Below, piece by piece: positions 21,450 through 32,656 of a DNA stretch of 37,320 nucleotides; the first letter of the stretch is position 1; every line of letters begins with the position of its first letter. Under the pieces are notes generated by a model, which saw only the letters and a program-made list of their open reading frames with translations, had not been told where the DNA came from and did no database searches. Origin of the DNA: Gnetum montanum (taxonomy: Eukaryota > Streptophyta > Gnetopsida > Gnetales > Gnetaceae); contig MNCI01026334.1 of assembly GCA_015680685.1 (NCBI GenBank), positions 892,149 to 929,468 on the forward strand, read 5' to 3'. The translations under genes were made by a program, and so were the position numbers.

Positions 21450-22010
21450 CAATTCAACTTTGGGTTTGTTTTAATACATCTCTTTAACACTTGCTTGGAT
21501 TGATCTCAGGCTTATTTAAAGTCAAAGCCATAGGTAAAAAATCATTCATGAAGACTTCAACACCATTCCCATTCCACTTTTAAAAGATGCTTAAGATCAA
21601 ATGTTGGAAGGTAGAAGGCGTATTATGTAAGCCAAAGGACATCTTTTTATATGCAAAAGTCTCCTAGGAACTTGTGAATGTGATTTTGGTTTGATCCTTT
21701 AGTGTAATTTAAATTTGATTATAGTCATTATAATCATTCATAAAATTGTAGTACATGTGGCCTACAATTTTATCTAGCACCTAATCAACAAATGGTAATA
21801 AAAAGTGATCCTTAAATATTATCATATTTAGTAGTCTAAAGTCAATGTAGATTCACCATTGGCCTTCTTTCTTTAGCACAATTCCTAGTAGCCTAACCCA
21901 CTTACTATCTATGACAAGATAGATAAACTTAACTTTTAGAAGTTTTTCAATTACTCTCTTAATTATCTACTTCAGTTTTGAGTTTAATCTATGCTATGTT
22001 GGCATACATG
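21450..22010 (-). pseudogene. Reverse transcriptase segment of element 3 (broken)
   Basis: The minus-strand reading shows KVKFIYLVIDSKWVRLLGIV, LKKEGQW, IYIDFRLLN, KDHFLLPFVD, VLDKIVGHMYYNFMNDYNDY and FAYKKMSFGLHNTPSTFQHL. This is the Ty3/gypsy RT order from the N-terminal fingers to the A and B blocks. The catalytic YVDD-type block is replaced by an S-stop-MIF reading. RT copies element RNA to DNA; this copy cannot be translated. Confidence 0.8.
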
Positions 22011-22382
22011 TGGATGGATTCCAATGATATCATCATAGGATCATGCAAATGTTGTAGGTTACATGTTCACAACCTCTAGCAACTTCTTCTTCTATTCCTC
22101 CATAAACTCTACATTAATTATTACTAGTTTGTCATTCTCAAGAAAAACATATTTTAGTGAATTTTGTAATGTTTTAAGCTTAATCAGTCTGGGTATAGTT
22201 TTTTTTTTTTGAATTTCTATCCTCTCCCAATTGGTATCTTCCTTAACTTGCTCTTGCGTCACTTGGAAAAGTTGCTACTTCATTTGCTCCATTTTATTTA
22301 GCTCCTAAACATATGAGCTAGTGAGTGCTTTTACTAGTTCCATGCACATTATTGATTTGGAGCTTTTATTTATTTTTAGCCA

Positions 22383-22592
22383 CTAGGCACCTTCTTGCTT
22401 AGTGGCTGCTACATATAAATACCTTTGTATACACACTAATTTCTCACAAAATTTGCATGTTATAATGACTCTTTGTCTAACTACCCATATTTTCAACATG
22501 CAATTACATCCAATGTCATTATACACAATGCATGGAACTCTCTTCTTCTCAATGTATCCATGCCTATTCTTCTTGAATATTTTCAAGGACAA
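22383..22592 (-). other. Short open piece between protease and RT of element 3
   Basis: A 69-residue minus-strand frame begins SLKIFKKNRHGYIEKKRVPC. It lies where a protease C-terminus and protease-RT linker would be. I do not recognise it further. An overlapping plus-strand ORF (22402-22755) is a shadow. Confidence 0.3.
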
Positions 22593-22614
22593 ATATCTAA
22601 TTCCTAGCTTGGCA

Positions 22615-22860
22615 TCAATGATACTTAACCATCATAATGGTGGCAAATGCCTCCTTAAAATTGTTGATATGGATCACAAGAAAGTAAAAAAGGTAGGACA
22701 ACCCACTAATGATGATCATAATATCCTTCTCCATTCTCAAGGTAATAGTGATTGATTGATCAACAAGCCTAAGTTTGATGTTGTACTTCTTCAATGGAGG
22801 TGGGTTCCAAGATTTGTATATCTCTTGGGAAATAAAATTCACTCTAGAACTTGAATCCAT
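22615..22860 (-). pseudogene. Aspartic protease segment of element 3
   Basis: The minus strand reads MDSSSRVNFISQEIYKSW then LRLVDQSITITLRM. This matches the retropepsin pattern of gypsy elements (D-x-GS-x-N-x-I, then L-x-L-A-D-x-S). The active-site triad Asp-Ser/Thr-Gly reads Asp-Ser-Ser, so the Gly is lost. The protease would cut the gag-pol polyprotein. Confidence 0.6.
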
Positions 22861-23189
22861 TAGAGCCTTGTATGGATTATTCCTTATGATTTATAAATAG
22901 ATTAGAGGACTTTTAATATTAGTTCTTTTCCTAGGAAGATTATCTACTTTAATCTAATTGGATACTATATGGGTTAACATGATAATTTATACATATTTAC
23001 TTTAGTTTGTAGGTGGCTCTCGGATGATTTAGAAGGATGTATGTATGGGGTCCATAGCCACATATACTTGTGAATGTTTAGGTGGGCTAACTAGTCTTAA
23101 AAATGGGTGATTTTGGGACTTACACTTAGAACTACCTAAGCTCCACCTATATATTTATAGCTCACATAGCATTCTATTGTTATGACTAT

Positions 23190-25446
23190 GGAGAAATATC
23201 ACTTTGCATAGGTGGAGTAGCAGGATAAAGGATTAGGAGCATATGGTTAAGAATGCTAGTAAACATGAAAAGCATATGATGGAGGTTTGGTCTACAAAGT
23301 GGAAGGTCTATGAAACTCAAGAGGATAGTAATGATAAGCATCAGCATGGGTGGTATAGCCACTTGGAGACACATGTTGCTATACATAATATCCATAAGCC
23401 TATATGGATACTATTTTCTAAGTGGTGGCATCCTTCATGACTATGAATTTTGTCACTTTTGCTGATAGTATTCTTGAGGGTGTGGTGGAGCCCCACTAGG
23501 ATAGTAGTATTGTTGGTGATAGGAGTGCCAATAATTTCCTTGAGGATAAGAAAACCTTTTAGGCATTTTCCTCTTAAAAAATTTCAAGTTTAATGCATAA
23601 GCCTCAAAATCTTGAAGATGTGACATCATAGGGACACAACCTTTAAGATGTTCGTACTAGCATATGTCACAGCCATCATCGTTTGAATTTCAGGTTGCAA
23701 CCTTTTAAGTTGTAGCTACTTTTCCTTTATACTATTAGTAGTCCCTTTCTATGTATTTTCTTTCTTTCTTTTATTATTGTCTTTATTTGTATCATGCTTT
23801 TCTTTCTCCTCCATAATTTTCAATATCAATTGAAATTTTTCATTGATTGACTCCCATATCTTATCAACCTTTTCAATAATTGATTTTTGTATGGGAAAGA
23901 TTTTCCATTGAACCACCTCTTCTAATGGTGACTCCTCTTCTAGTTCATAGAGATGAACCTCCTTTTATTATTGAGATGGAACCTTGTTGTATTCCTTTAT
24001 ATTTTGTTACTTTTTAAGTTCTCCTTGCTTCTTAACTACCTAATTGATTAGCCATTGGATTTGATGGGCTCACATTTTTGAAATTCAACCTTAGACATAG
24101 ATTCCAATGGTTTCTCTAGTTTTTTCTAGAGTTCATTAATGATATGTTGTAGTTGGTCCCTTTGGGAGAAGCCATGATCCAAGCATTTGTGTAGTAGAGA
24201 ATAATATTTGCCTAGGGCCACATCAAGGGATTCATGGTTGCCTTACTTCCACCCTTGGATCTACTTTCTCAAATTGGACACTCTAGAGTATATTTGATGC
24301 TTGTTATTGAATAGCCCTAACATCATAGTCCATCACTTGATAGAATCTGATTGCAAAGACCAATACCAACTTTTAGCTTTTTTGATGAGTATCCTTGGGA
24401 ATAACTTCAATTTTTTTCATTTTTTCTCTATGGCAAGGCCCAAACATCATGGAAAGCTTGCAAATTATGCTATAGGTCAGTGTTATAGCCTCCTTTAAAC
24501 TGAAGGAATATTATTCATGTCTAATAGTTTAATTTGGCTATCCTTATAATGCTTGGTTAGTATATACATTACCTTCCTAATGTTGATCATACTTTTGGTA
24601 TCAAGAAAGTATCCATCATGGTCATCTTGTTCATCATGGTTTCTATCATGACCATACACTCTTCTATGTTGCCTACTATGCCTTCTCTCATGTTTGTACT
24701 CTCTTTCTTGATCTCTTCCACCATCTCTTCTTTCATCTCTACCACGTCATCTACCATTGTCCCTTCTTCCTTGGCCATGCTCATCCTTATTAGAGCTTGA
24801 ATATGATGAGGATGAGGATGATGAAGAACTAGAATTTTCATTTTATCTTTCTCTCCTCTCATGATTCCTTTGTTTATTTGTAGATGATCTACTAGAAGAC
24901 CTAGGCCTTAAGGTCCTTGTATTGGGTCCTGTACCAAGACTAAAGGTAACATTGGATTTGTTATGTCATATGCATTAAAGGGGGAATGATTTTGATGATT
25001 GGATTTATCTAAATGATAATATGTCTCCTCCTTTTTAGATTGTGATGTTAATGTAATGGTGGCCTCCTTTCCCTTGGTAACTTCATGGCATGTATCCATG
25101 AAATTATCTTTTCATAGTTTGACTTCAATGGGCTGATAGAGCCTAGATATCTCATTAGCCACCTTGTAATCATTGGTAGTTACTTCAAGTCTAGCCCTCA
25201 TCAACACTACTATAAGCATTAATGGAATTGAATGATTAGGTGATAATACAATGTTGCCTTCTAGGTCCCTCCATCACATCTGGTCATCTTGGCAAAGGAT
25301 GAATACAAAGTCCAGATAGTATGGATTTGAATGTTGATAAATAACTTTGATTTATTGTGACACATCATCTCTATTTTGATAGCTTTGTCATGTTTCCTTA
25401 TAGAATCATCAGCAAGTGGGAAATTGGCCCTACAAGAAGAAGACAT
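23190..25446 (-). pseudogene. Broken gag of element 3
   Basis: The minus-strand reading begins MSSSCRANFPLADDSIRKHD at 25446. It passes an Arg/Ser/Asp-rich low-complexity region (about 24870-24600) with runs of Ser codons. It reaches the capsid with KYQ-like NKY, YSRVSNLRK, NHESLDVALGKYYSLLHKCL and FSQRDQLQHIINEL (about 24400-24130). The C-terminal part is Tyr/Pro/Gln-rich (YPQGNYWHSYHQQYYYPSG, about 23550-23490). It is homologous to the gag of element 2, domain for domain. Stops are frequent. Confidence 0.75.
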
Positions 25447-25577
25447 TCTCGATTATTGTGTATCTATTTAAATAAAATAATATTATTTTCTAAGTGATAA
25501 ATCTTTGATTCCTAACAACCATTGTAAATGATTCTAACTATCTTGTTACTAGTATTAGTCCTAAGCAATAATGTGAA

Positions 25578-26390
25578 TAATAAGTGGCAAGTATCTCCTT
25601 CATCTAACCATACATATCATAAGCATTCACATGTGGCCTAATTGTATTCTATGGACTAGACTAGCATTGTACCTAAATAGCTAAGCATTCAATCGTTGGT
25701 CAATGTCTTTCCAACTATACTTGTGTAGCCCCTTAGTATATACAGTTAAGTACAATTGAGGCATATGATACTAATTTTGTTGTAGCAATAGCTAAAATAT
25801 TATTCAAATATACAAATTAATTCTTAATTAAGCTAATGTAGAAACTAATGCTAAACTATAGTAGGCAATAAGCATTCATTGTTGTTTTGTCATATGCATC
25901 TCAAACTCATGTAGTCATTGTTGGGTTACAAAAGTAATTACTACTAGGTGAAACAAGTAAGAACACTATTGGGGTTAGCATACAATATGTATTGTGCTTG
26001 AAACGAGTCATACTTATGCTACCATAACTATCGTGCAATGAAAAATAAATAATTAACTAAGGGCATATAAAAGAAATTAAAGTCCAATTAAAGAAAGCAT
26101 TAAACTAGGTCAAGTATTGTAATGAAGGTAAATCAGTCTCAATCTTATTATCATTCATGAAAATGTGTCCAGGTACATGATCATTTGAATAAAACACAGG
26201 TCAATTAATTAAAGTTTACATTGCAAGCACTTGATGATAAATTCTAACTTCTATAGGAAAAAACTGCAAAAACTTTACTATGAATGTGATCAAAATGATG
26301 ACATAAATGTGCTTGATGCAAGCATTTATTGCCTCTATGTCAATGTGGATTCATTGATGCAGTTAACCCTACATCAACACTAATGCATCA
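25578..26390 (-). repeat. 5' LTR of element 3
   Basis: On the minus strand it begins TGATGCATTAGTG, with TTGATGCA-type iterations in U3. It includes ATGTACCTGGACACATTTTC and ATGAATGATAATAAGATTGAGA in R/U5, matching element 2. It ends ATGTATGGTTAGATG...CTTATTA. The start at 26390 is inferred from TGATG and the expected length (813 bp) and is less certain than the end. Confidence 0.65.
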
Positions 26391-26559
26391 ATTTAGTCAA
26401 TTCAAGATTGTTCACCATGAGGCATTTCTCACCTAGTTAGAATATGTAGCTTGTGATTAGTAAGTCAAATTTAATTCTAAGGGTTATGAGCACCCACAAG
26501 TTTAGCACAATGATCAAAACACTTATCTCTTGATTGGGAGAATTCCTACCTCTAATTAT

Positions 26560-26830
26560 CAGTGTAGCACCAATGGTGTAACATAGTGGTAGGACACTCT
26601 TGTTTGGTAGGTCACATCTATCTTAATATGTAGGTAGGAATTATGCTACTAGCCTCAATGTCTATTTGCTAAAAAGATTCTAAGAAGTTTGTTAATCAGG
26701 TATTAGCCTAATGGTAAGACTCTTGATTTGGAAACGCCAAGTTATGGGTTCAACTTTGGTGGGTAATGTTCCATTATAAAGTTAATTTGACTATATATGT
26801 TAGGGATAAATATTATTAAAAAATAATTTT
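26560..26830 (+). repeat. Two tRNA-like blocks, possible SINE remnants
   Basis: At 26704-26714 TAGCCTAATGG fits a polymerase III A box, and GGGTTCAAC at 26746-26754 fits a B box. The start-to-start spacing of 42 is as in a tRNA. An A/T-rich stretch follows near 26805-26830. About 110 bases upstream, GCACCAATGGTGTAACATAGTGGTAGGAC (split here only for description) looks like a decayed tRNA-Gly-type head. Neither folds into a credible full cloverleaf, so a functional tRNA gene is not called. Confidence 0.3.
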
Positions 26831-27573
26831 AAGTCCTGACACCTCCCCCCTAAGGAGTATGTTGATATGATATCATTATGCATGTTCTACTTATGTTTTA
26901 CAAAAGTAACATGTTAGTTATATGTCTTAGAGGTACATATAATCAAATAGTTTTAGGTTTTGACACTTTTCATAGTCTTGTTTCTAACAACCCTTGACTA
27001 TAATCAATATAGAAATATAGTCAAATTCTTAATGAGTTAGTCATAATTGTTTGATGCTTCCAACTATTCAATAAACAAACTTTTCAATTTTAAGTAGAGT
27101 AGGAAAAGTGTAATGATGCTTAAAAAGAGTTTACAAATATTCTAATTCTAAAATAACTATAGTAGTGATATTTTAGAGAGCTTTATTCTAAAAGATTTTA
27201 TAAGCTAAAAGCTTAATTTTAGAAGTGTTCAGTAGTGTCCCATTTTGAATTACACTGCTTTCAACAATTACAACTTACGTTTACTTTTTATTTATCTCCA
27301 TGTATCCACAATAATTTAATCTCAAAAAAATTATTAAATGTAAAATTCAAGGTTATGTGGATTATGTTAGAGTTTATTGATTCTTTTAAACCAATCTCTT
27401 AGTTCATCAATAAATATCTCAAATAAAATAGGCAAAAGCTTAGAGGAAGAACTTGTTTTGACTTTTATATTATCATTTTTATGTGATATCTTGAAATTCA
27501 ATAACTAATTTTTTTTATAAAGTTTTGAAATTGATCTAACTAAGGTAAGCTCAAGTGTCATGTCCCTCCAATG
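26831..27573. other. AT-rich spacer, nothing recognised
   Basis: No long ORF, LTR end or RNA gene was found between the SINE-like blocks and the solo LTR. Confidence 0.4.
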
Positions 27574-27578
27574 ATCAT

Positions 27579-28392
27579 TAATGAGCGGCAAGGTACCCCT
27601 ATGCCCAACCTTTTGAATCACTAAGGTGTTATGTGCGATCCAGTCAAATTCTGTGGACCTATAGTTATATCGTACACTAGTTTCTCTAGGAAGTGAAACA
27701 ATGTTGAGAACATTCGTTGTCTTCCCAAGTACACTCGTTTAAGTGTAATTGAGGTATATGAATTTTTGTCGTTTTATATTTTATGGATGTAATTACCTAC
27801 AAGGGTAGAGTAGATTGAAAACTAATGTCTTTTGTCTAGCTAGCCTAACACAAGTAACCGCCCCACCTTCTTGGACACATCCTAAACACATAGAGCACTA
27901 CTAGGCTACCAAACGTTAAGCGTTGCTGGGTTACCAAGTACTATATGAATGCTCGAAGTGGTTGTGCTTGCATTCATTAACTGCTGGAAATAAATTGCTT
28001 AATTCAAATGCATTAAAATAAAGAGTGAGAAAGTAAAATGCATTAAAGCAAATATTAAGCAATTCTCAATGCTACAAGGATTGTCAAAAGAGTTCATTTT
28101 ATTCCTGTCACACTGCTGCACTTAGGTACATCAGTGCTCGAAAAAAGAACCGTACACACTTTAGACTCCTTCTGCAAGCACTTGGAAAATATTCTAACGC
28201 TAAGGAAAATAAACTGTAAGAGCTTCGCTACTTTGACTAAGAATGACTCAAAATGAGAGCCCAGGCATGGTATTTATAGACTTGGGGAATATACCCTAAT
28301 GTCAGACATGCGACATTGGACCAAGGCCCCAACATTGTGTACACAACATTGCGTATCCGACGTCAGAGTAGATGGCAAATGGTGGTTCATCA
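27579..28392 (-). mobile_element. Solo LTR of the gypsy family (814 bp)
   Basis: On the minus strand it reads TGATGAACC...CTCATTA. It has the family U3 iterations (CAATGTTG/GACGTCGG type, about 28310-28375), TATAAATACC near 28270, and the family R/U5. No PPT or PBS adjoins either side. It is flanked by ATCAT (27574-27578) and GTCAT (28393-28397), a 5 bp target-site duplication with one change. This is the expected product of recombination between the LTRs of a full element. Confidence 0.7.
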
Positions 28393-30750
28393 GTCATGCA
28401 TATTTGTAGGCTCTCTGATGTAATTTTTTACTTCTATTTTTAATACATCATTTTATTGCCTTTTCCTTAAAAGAAAGAAAGAAAGAAAAATGAACTCCAA
28501 GATTTCTTGATCATTATAGGCCATGTGTAAGTCTAAAAAGTAGATAAGCATTATTTTAATTTAGTTCTTTATAGTAGAAAGCTATCAATGTTCACTGTGA
28601 ATAATGAATTAGTTAATTTTTAGAGATTTGGTCTCATCCATGGAGACTTTTTTGACTATATGATAATTAGGTTTAGTGTTTACCAAGAAATGTGTCAAGG
28701 GCTCATGTTTTTGAAAGTTTTAACTTGGATTGTCATTATAAAATACTTTCCTTGAATTTTCTTAGGGTACTTGTTCATTTCCAAGAACTCTTCCATCTTA
28801 GAGAAAGAGACGTTAATAAGTTTATCATCATGATCTCCCTTGTAAACTATTGGCTTTCATTGCAATTTATATTTGCTACAAATTATTTATCCAAAGTAGA
28901 ATGAGTTAGAATAATGTTTACTTTTCCAAATACACTTACTAAAATGGAATGGGTGTGTCAAGGATATCTTGAGTGCTAAATACATTTAATTTGGTTTTCC
29001 AATAAATATTTAACTTAGGATACCTTGATAGTTCAAGTCACACTTGAGGTATCATAATATTCCTCCATAATTTTTCAAATGTATCATGTTGACTATATGT
29101 CTTGAGGTATACCTATTGTTAAATTATTTGGCAACACCTCTTAACTTATTTAAGTTTAATTTCAAGAATTTTTTTGCATAATTCTTGTAGTTAAACAATT
29201 TATAATATTGTTGCAAGTGGCCAAGTGATTTAGAGTTAAATGATTTACCTTTGCTTTCTTTTTTAATTTCTATTGAATATAATTCTTAATAACTTAGCAA
29301 AAATATTGCTAAGAATGAGTTTATAATCAAGTTAAAGTATACATAACTTAATAGGTTGTACATTTAAATGATAAGTCCTTAAAATATTTGGATGGATATT
29401 ATTAGTGATAGGTAGCTCAAGTAGTTATATCATTTAGATAATTTTTGTCATTTTTTTTGAAAAGCATGATAACCTTGGTAATGTTCCATCTATTGCTCAT
29501 TCTATTTTGGAGTACTCCACTAATCCTAATCCACATTATTGCAAGTACACAGTTTTTTTTTGTTCCATTTGTGAAAATGTTCCTAAAGTATATTTACATA
29601 TACTGCTCTACTAATCTTTTAGCATATTTTCAAAGGTAATTGAATCATATTCCCTAATGTTATATCATGGTCTACATCTTCTTCATAATTTACATGATTT
29701 TAATTATGAAGTTAAAACTAAATTTAATTACATATTAGACCTAATGGATCTATTAGATTAATTTCAATAGTTTTCTAGGATAATGCATGTATGGCTTAGC
29801 TACAACCTATTGGAATGCAAGCCACACAGCTTGCTAACAAGTCATGTGCCTTGTTCTAAGTCTTACTAAAATCCAACTTTAATCTATCTACAATAGATAT
29901 TCCAAGTGTTATCAAGGTACATGACTTGTTGGTTAAGGCATGTAGCTTCCTTCTTACAAGTCACATGATTTTCTTTAGATTCTCTTTTCATTAATTTGAT
30001 GTACATAGAATTTTTTTAAATATCATTATTCATTTTTTTGGGGTATGATATCTCCTCCCACCATCCTCCCTTTTTATAAGTTACAAGTTTGATTTTAATA
30101 GTTTTCTTTCTAGATATCAAATCATCATTATCAATATCTAGTCATCCTAGCCTTGGCCCAATAAAATGAAGTATATCCAAGCATCACACAAAAAAATTAT
30201 TGAAACTAAAATAGTTCAATAGATTCATTAGACTTGAGGTACTTTTACAAAGAATGACTATAAGTACACCCTAAGATATGTGGCCAACATGATAGATTAG
30301 AAGAATTATGTTTCATGTGGAACTTGATCTAGCAACCTCTTGACTAAGAAGATAATGAGGTAACCACTACAGTTACCTATAAGTCTTACCTCCCAAATTA
30401 CATGTAAATATTATATAGGTCATATATCCCAAGATTTCATATAGTAATCTAATTTTAGTTTTAACCTATTTTTGGGAGGCTCAATGTTTATCTTGCTAAG
30501 TAGGGTACCAAGAGCACTAATAAGTGAATTGAAGTCTCATTGCTAACCGTGACGTTGTTATCTAATCGCTAATGGTATTATAGTCTCCATATCCTTTATT
30601 AATAATTAATAAAATATGTAGTTGTCATCCAAATTGACCGCCAACCCCAGATGGGTTTTCATAAATTAGTTTACTAATGAAAGTGGCTTTATATTATTTA
30701 ATTAATAAAGTTCATGGCAACCGCCGCTCCCTCCCAAAACAAATATATAT
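28393..30750. other. Intergenic sequence upstream of the carbonic anhydrase-like gene
   Basis: AT-rich and without recognisable coding sequence. It contains an AAAG microsatellite (28471-28490). It also has a 12 bp perfect inverted repeat, AACAAGTCATGT (29836-29847) with ACATGACTTGTT (29919-29930), and a related ACAAGTCACATG at about 29957. The small ORFs (28692-28904, 29445-29639) have no motif and look accidental. Confidence 0.45.
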
Positions 30751-30780
30751 GACTGTTCCTTATGGTGTATTATAATACCA

Positions 30781-30824
30781 TTCCTTATCGCGTAAGGAAC
30801 CTTGTAGTACTTACTATATATAAA
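30781..30824 (+). promoter_or_regulatory. Core promoter of the carbonic anhydrase-like gene
   Basis: TATATATAAA lies at 30815-30824, about 75 bases before the start codon, so transcription would begin near 30850. Just upstream is the inverted repeat TTCCTTA (30781-30787) and TAAGGAA (30793-30799) around TCGCG. A half copy, TTCCTTA, lies near 30756. Whether a protein binds it is unknown. Confidence 0.5.
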
Positions 30825-30898
30825 TGCATGATCGGATTCGAAACTAAAACGCTGATAAGTAACATTCGGTTAGCAGTTCTCTGTGCAAAACTTGACGG

Positions 30899-32656
30899 AT
30901 GAGAATGGCAGTCCAGCCTATGCTCTTATGCTTTCTGATCATCTTTTCTGCAATTCCCTTTTCTAAGGTCACAAAAATATTGTCATTTCTTTTCGAAATT
31001 TTGTTTGGCCTTGTAAGCAATCAAATCAAATGTACGATTTGCATTTTTCTAACACCACTTCATTGCAGGCTTCTGAGAACGAAACTTTCCTCAGAACGGT
31101 CGTTGAGGATCAGCAGGATTCATGGAACAGACCAGGTCACTGAAAACTTTGATTTTCCTCTGTTTTTCTTATGCTTGGTTTTCAAACTTCTGAAATTCCA
31201 GATTGAAAGATTGGCACTGCTTAATATTTAATAATCGAATTCATGTATAATTTTTAAGTTACCAACAGATTGGGGCTACGGGTGTGGAAGTGGGGTAGAG
31301 CCAGACAAATGGGGTCACCTTTCCTCGGAATGGAGCCTGTGCAGCCTTGGCAAGGAGCAATCTCCCATCAGAATTCTTTCATTCGAAGCAGTCAAGAAGC
31401 CAGAATTAGGGGTTCTGAATTTCAGATACTCAAAAGCGTCAGCCTTGTTATTAAATGATGGGCATGCAATCACGGTCAGCATTATTTATTTTCATTTTAT
31501 GAATCATTGAATCCTTAACCTTATTTCGTGTTTGGCCGTGAATTAGTCCGGCTATGTGTTTGTCCTCTAATTTGTAGATGAAATGGAATGCTGGACATTT
31601 GAGTATGAAAGAGAGAATTTATGCTCTTGAAGAAGTACGATTTCACAGTCCTTCAGAACATTCAATCGACGGGAAAATGTTAGTATATTTCAGCTGCTTC
31701 CTGCTTGTAATGGTTGTTTTTGAAGGTCTGATCTATGTAGCCAGTTCATTAGAGTAGAATCAGTCAATCAACAGAGATAATATTGGGGATGTTTCTGGCA
31801 GATTCCCGCTTGAGATGCAACTATTCCACAAAAATATGGAGAACGGTACAGTGGTTATTGTGTCTCTTCTCTTCAAACTGAAGGATAAACCCAATAAATT
31901 TCTTGATCAGGTTGATGCCCTTGTATTGTGTTTCTACATTGATTCACTTGCACTGATCGTTAGGCTTTTTCTTTTTCTTTTTTCTTTTTTCCTTCCTTTT
32001 TTGGCTATTATGATTTTACCTTAAATCTATTTCATGCATGCGGCTTTTGTGATCTCCGAGTGACATATTTTAATCTGTAACAGCTATTGCAACATATTCC
32101 GTCTTCTGGAAATAATGAAGCAGTTGACGTAGAAGGCGTGGATCCAGATTGGCTAGAAATGCATCAAAAGCATTTTTATCAGTACACAGGTTCATTGACC
32201 AGTCCTCCTTGCACAGAAGGAGTGATCTGGTTAGTGGTGAAGAAGGTAAAACATAGACTTTCTGCATACTTGATCAATTCATTCTTTGTTCTGATCTTTT
32301 GTTTATTTTCAGTACTAAGATATACTTTGTTATATTATTCTTGTGTCAGACATACAAAGTTTCTCCGGCTCAGTTCAACAAGTTGGTTGAAGGTCTCAAG
32401 GTACACCCATCTCTGTTAAGTTTCTTACACAAGAAGTTGAAATATATGAATTTAAAGTAAAACCCATCCGTTTGAACTCTTCTAGGATGTGTTCATTAGT
32501 TAACTCTTTTTTGGTCTCATTTTTCCATGGATTTTGGTTGAGAATATATAGATTTAAGTAATTTTCTTTTTAACAAGGAAATGTGATTTTATGCAGAATG
32601 AAAATGCTCGTCCAGTTCAACCGTTGAATGACAGGGTCGTATATAAATTGTCCTGA
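30899..32656 (+). CDS. Secreted alpha-carbonic-anhydrase-like protein, zinc site lost
   Basis: Eight exons: 30899-30967, 31069-31135, 31269-31474, 31578-31678, 31802-31910, 32084-32245, 32350-32400 and 32597-32656. All introns are GT-AG (101-196 bp), and the joined frame of 275 codons is open, giving 274 residues, the usual plant alpha-CA length. Residues 1-23 are a signal peptide (hydrophobic core LLCFLIIFSAIPF), so the protein is secretory. Fold markers: EQSPI (75-79), NDGHAI with the proton-shuttle His111, FHSPSEH (136-142), YTGSLTSPPCTEGVIW (218-233, Thr223) and ENARPVQPLN (257-266). Cys70 and Cys227 fit the conserved disulfide; N27 and N162 are glycosylation sequons. The normal enzyme hydrates CO2 using Zn held by three His. 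Here the H94 position is Arg135 and the H119 position is Gln154; only His137 remains. Catalysis is therefore unlikely, and a binding or storage role is possible. The intact structure argues against a pseudogene. Confidence 0.92.

Larger units (their letters stand above)
13032..26390 (-). mobile_element. Element 3: Ty3/gypsy retrotransposon relic, split by element 4
   Basis: On the minus strand from right to left: 5' LTR (25578-26390), gag (about 25446-23190), protease (22860-22615), RT (about 22010-21450), RNase H (about 21400-20735), then element 4 (14439-20722). Past the insertion come integrase (about 14435-13347) and an internal polypurine tract (13032-13050). The RT, RNase H, integrase order identifies Ty3/gypsy. 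Every coding segment carries many stops, so the element is dead. A recognisable 3' LTR is missing. Confidence 0.75.

Noticed and set aside
22402-22755. 117-codon plus-strand ORF
   Set aside because: It lies opposite the protease-to-RT region of element 3 and shows no family motif.
26697-26770. Functional tRNA gene
   Set aside because: The A and B boxes fit, but the acceptor and T stems do not pair and the anticodon loop is not credible.
30899-31231. 110-codon ORF covering exon 1 and beyond of the carbonic anhydrase-like gene
   Set aside because: It reads through intron 1 in frame and then leaves the alpha-CA frame; the GT-AG spliced model restores full family similarity.
32087-32419. 110-codon plus-strand ORF with the SLTSPPCTEG motif
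   Set aside because: It is exon 6 read through into intron 6; its ATG is not a start and the real C-terminus is in exons 7 and 8.
30899-32656. Carbonic anhydrase-like gene as a pseudogene
   Set aside because: Eight exons in frame, seven GT-AG introns, signal peptide, TATA box and poly(A) signal are all intact; only the zinc ligands are changed.
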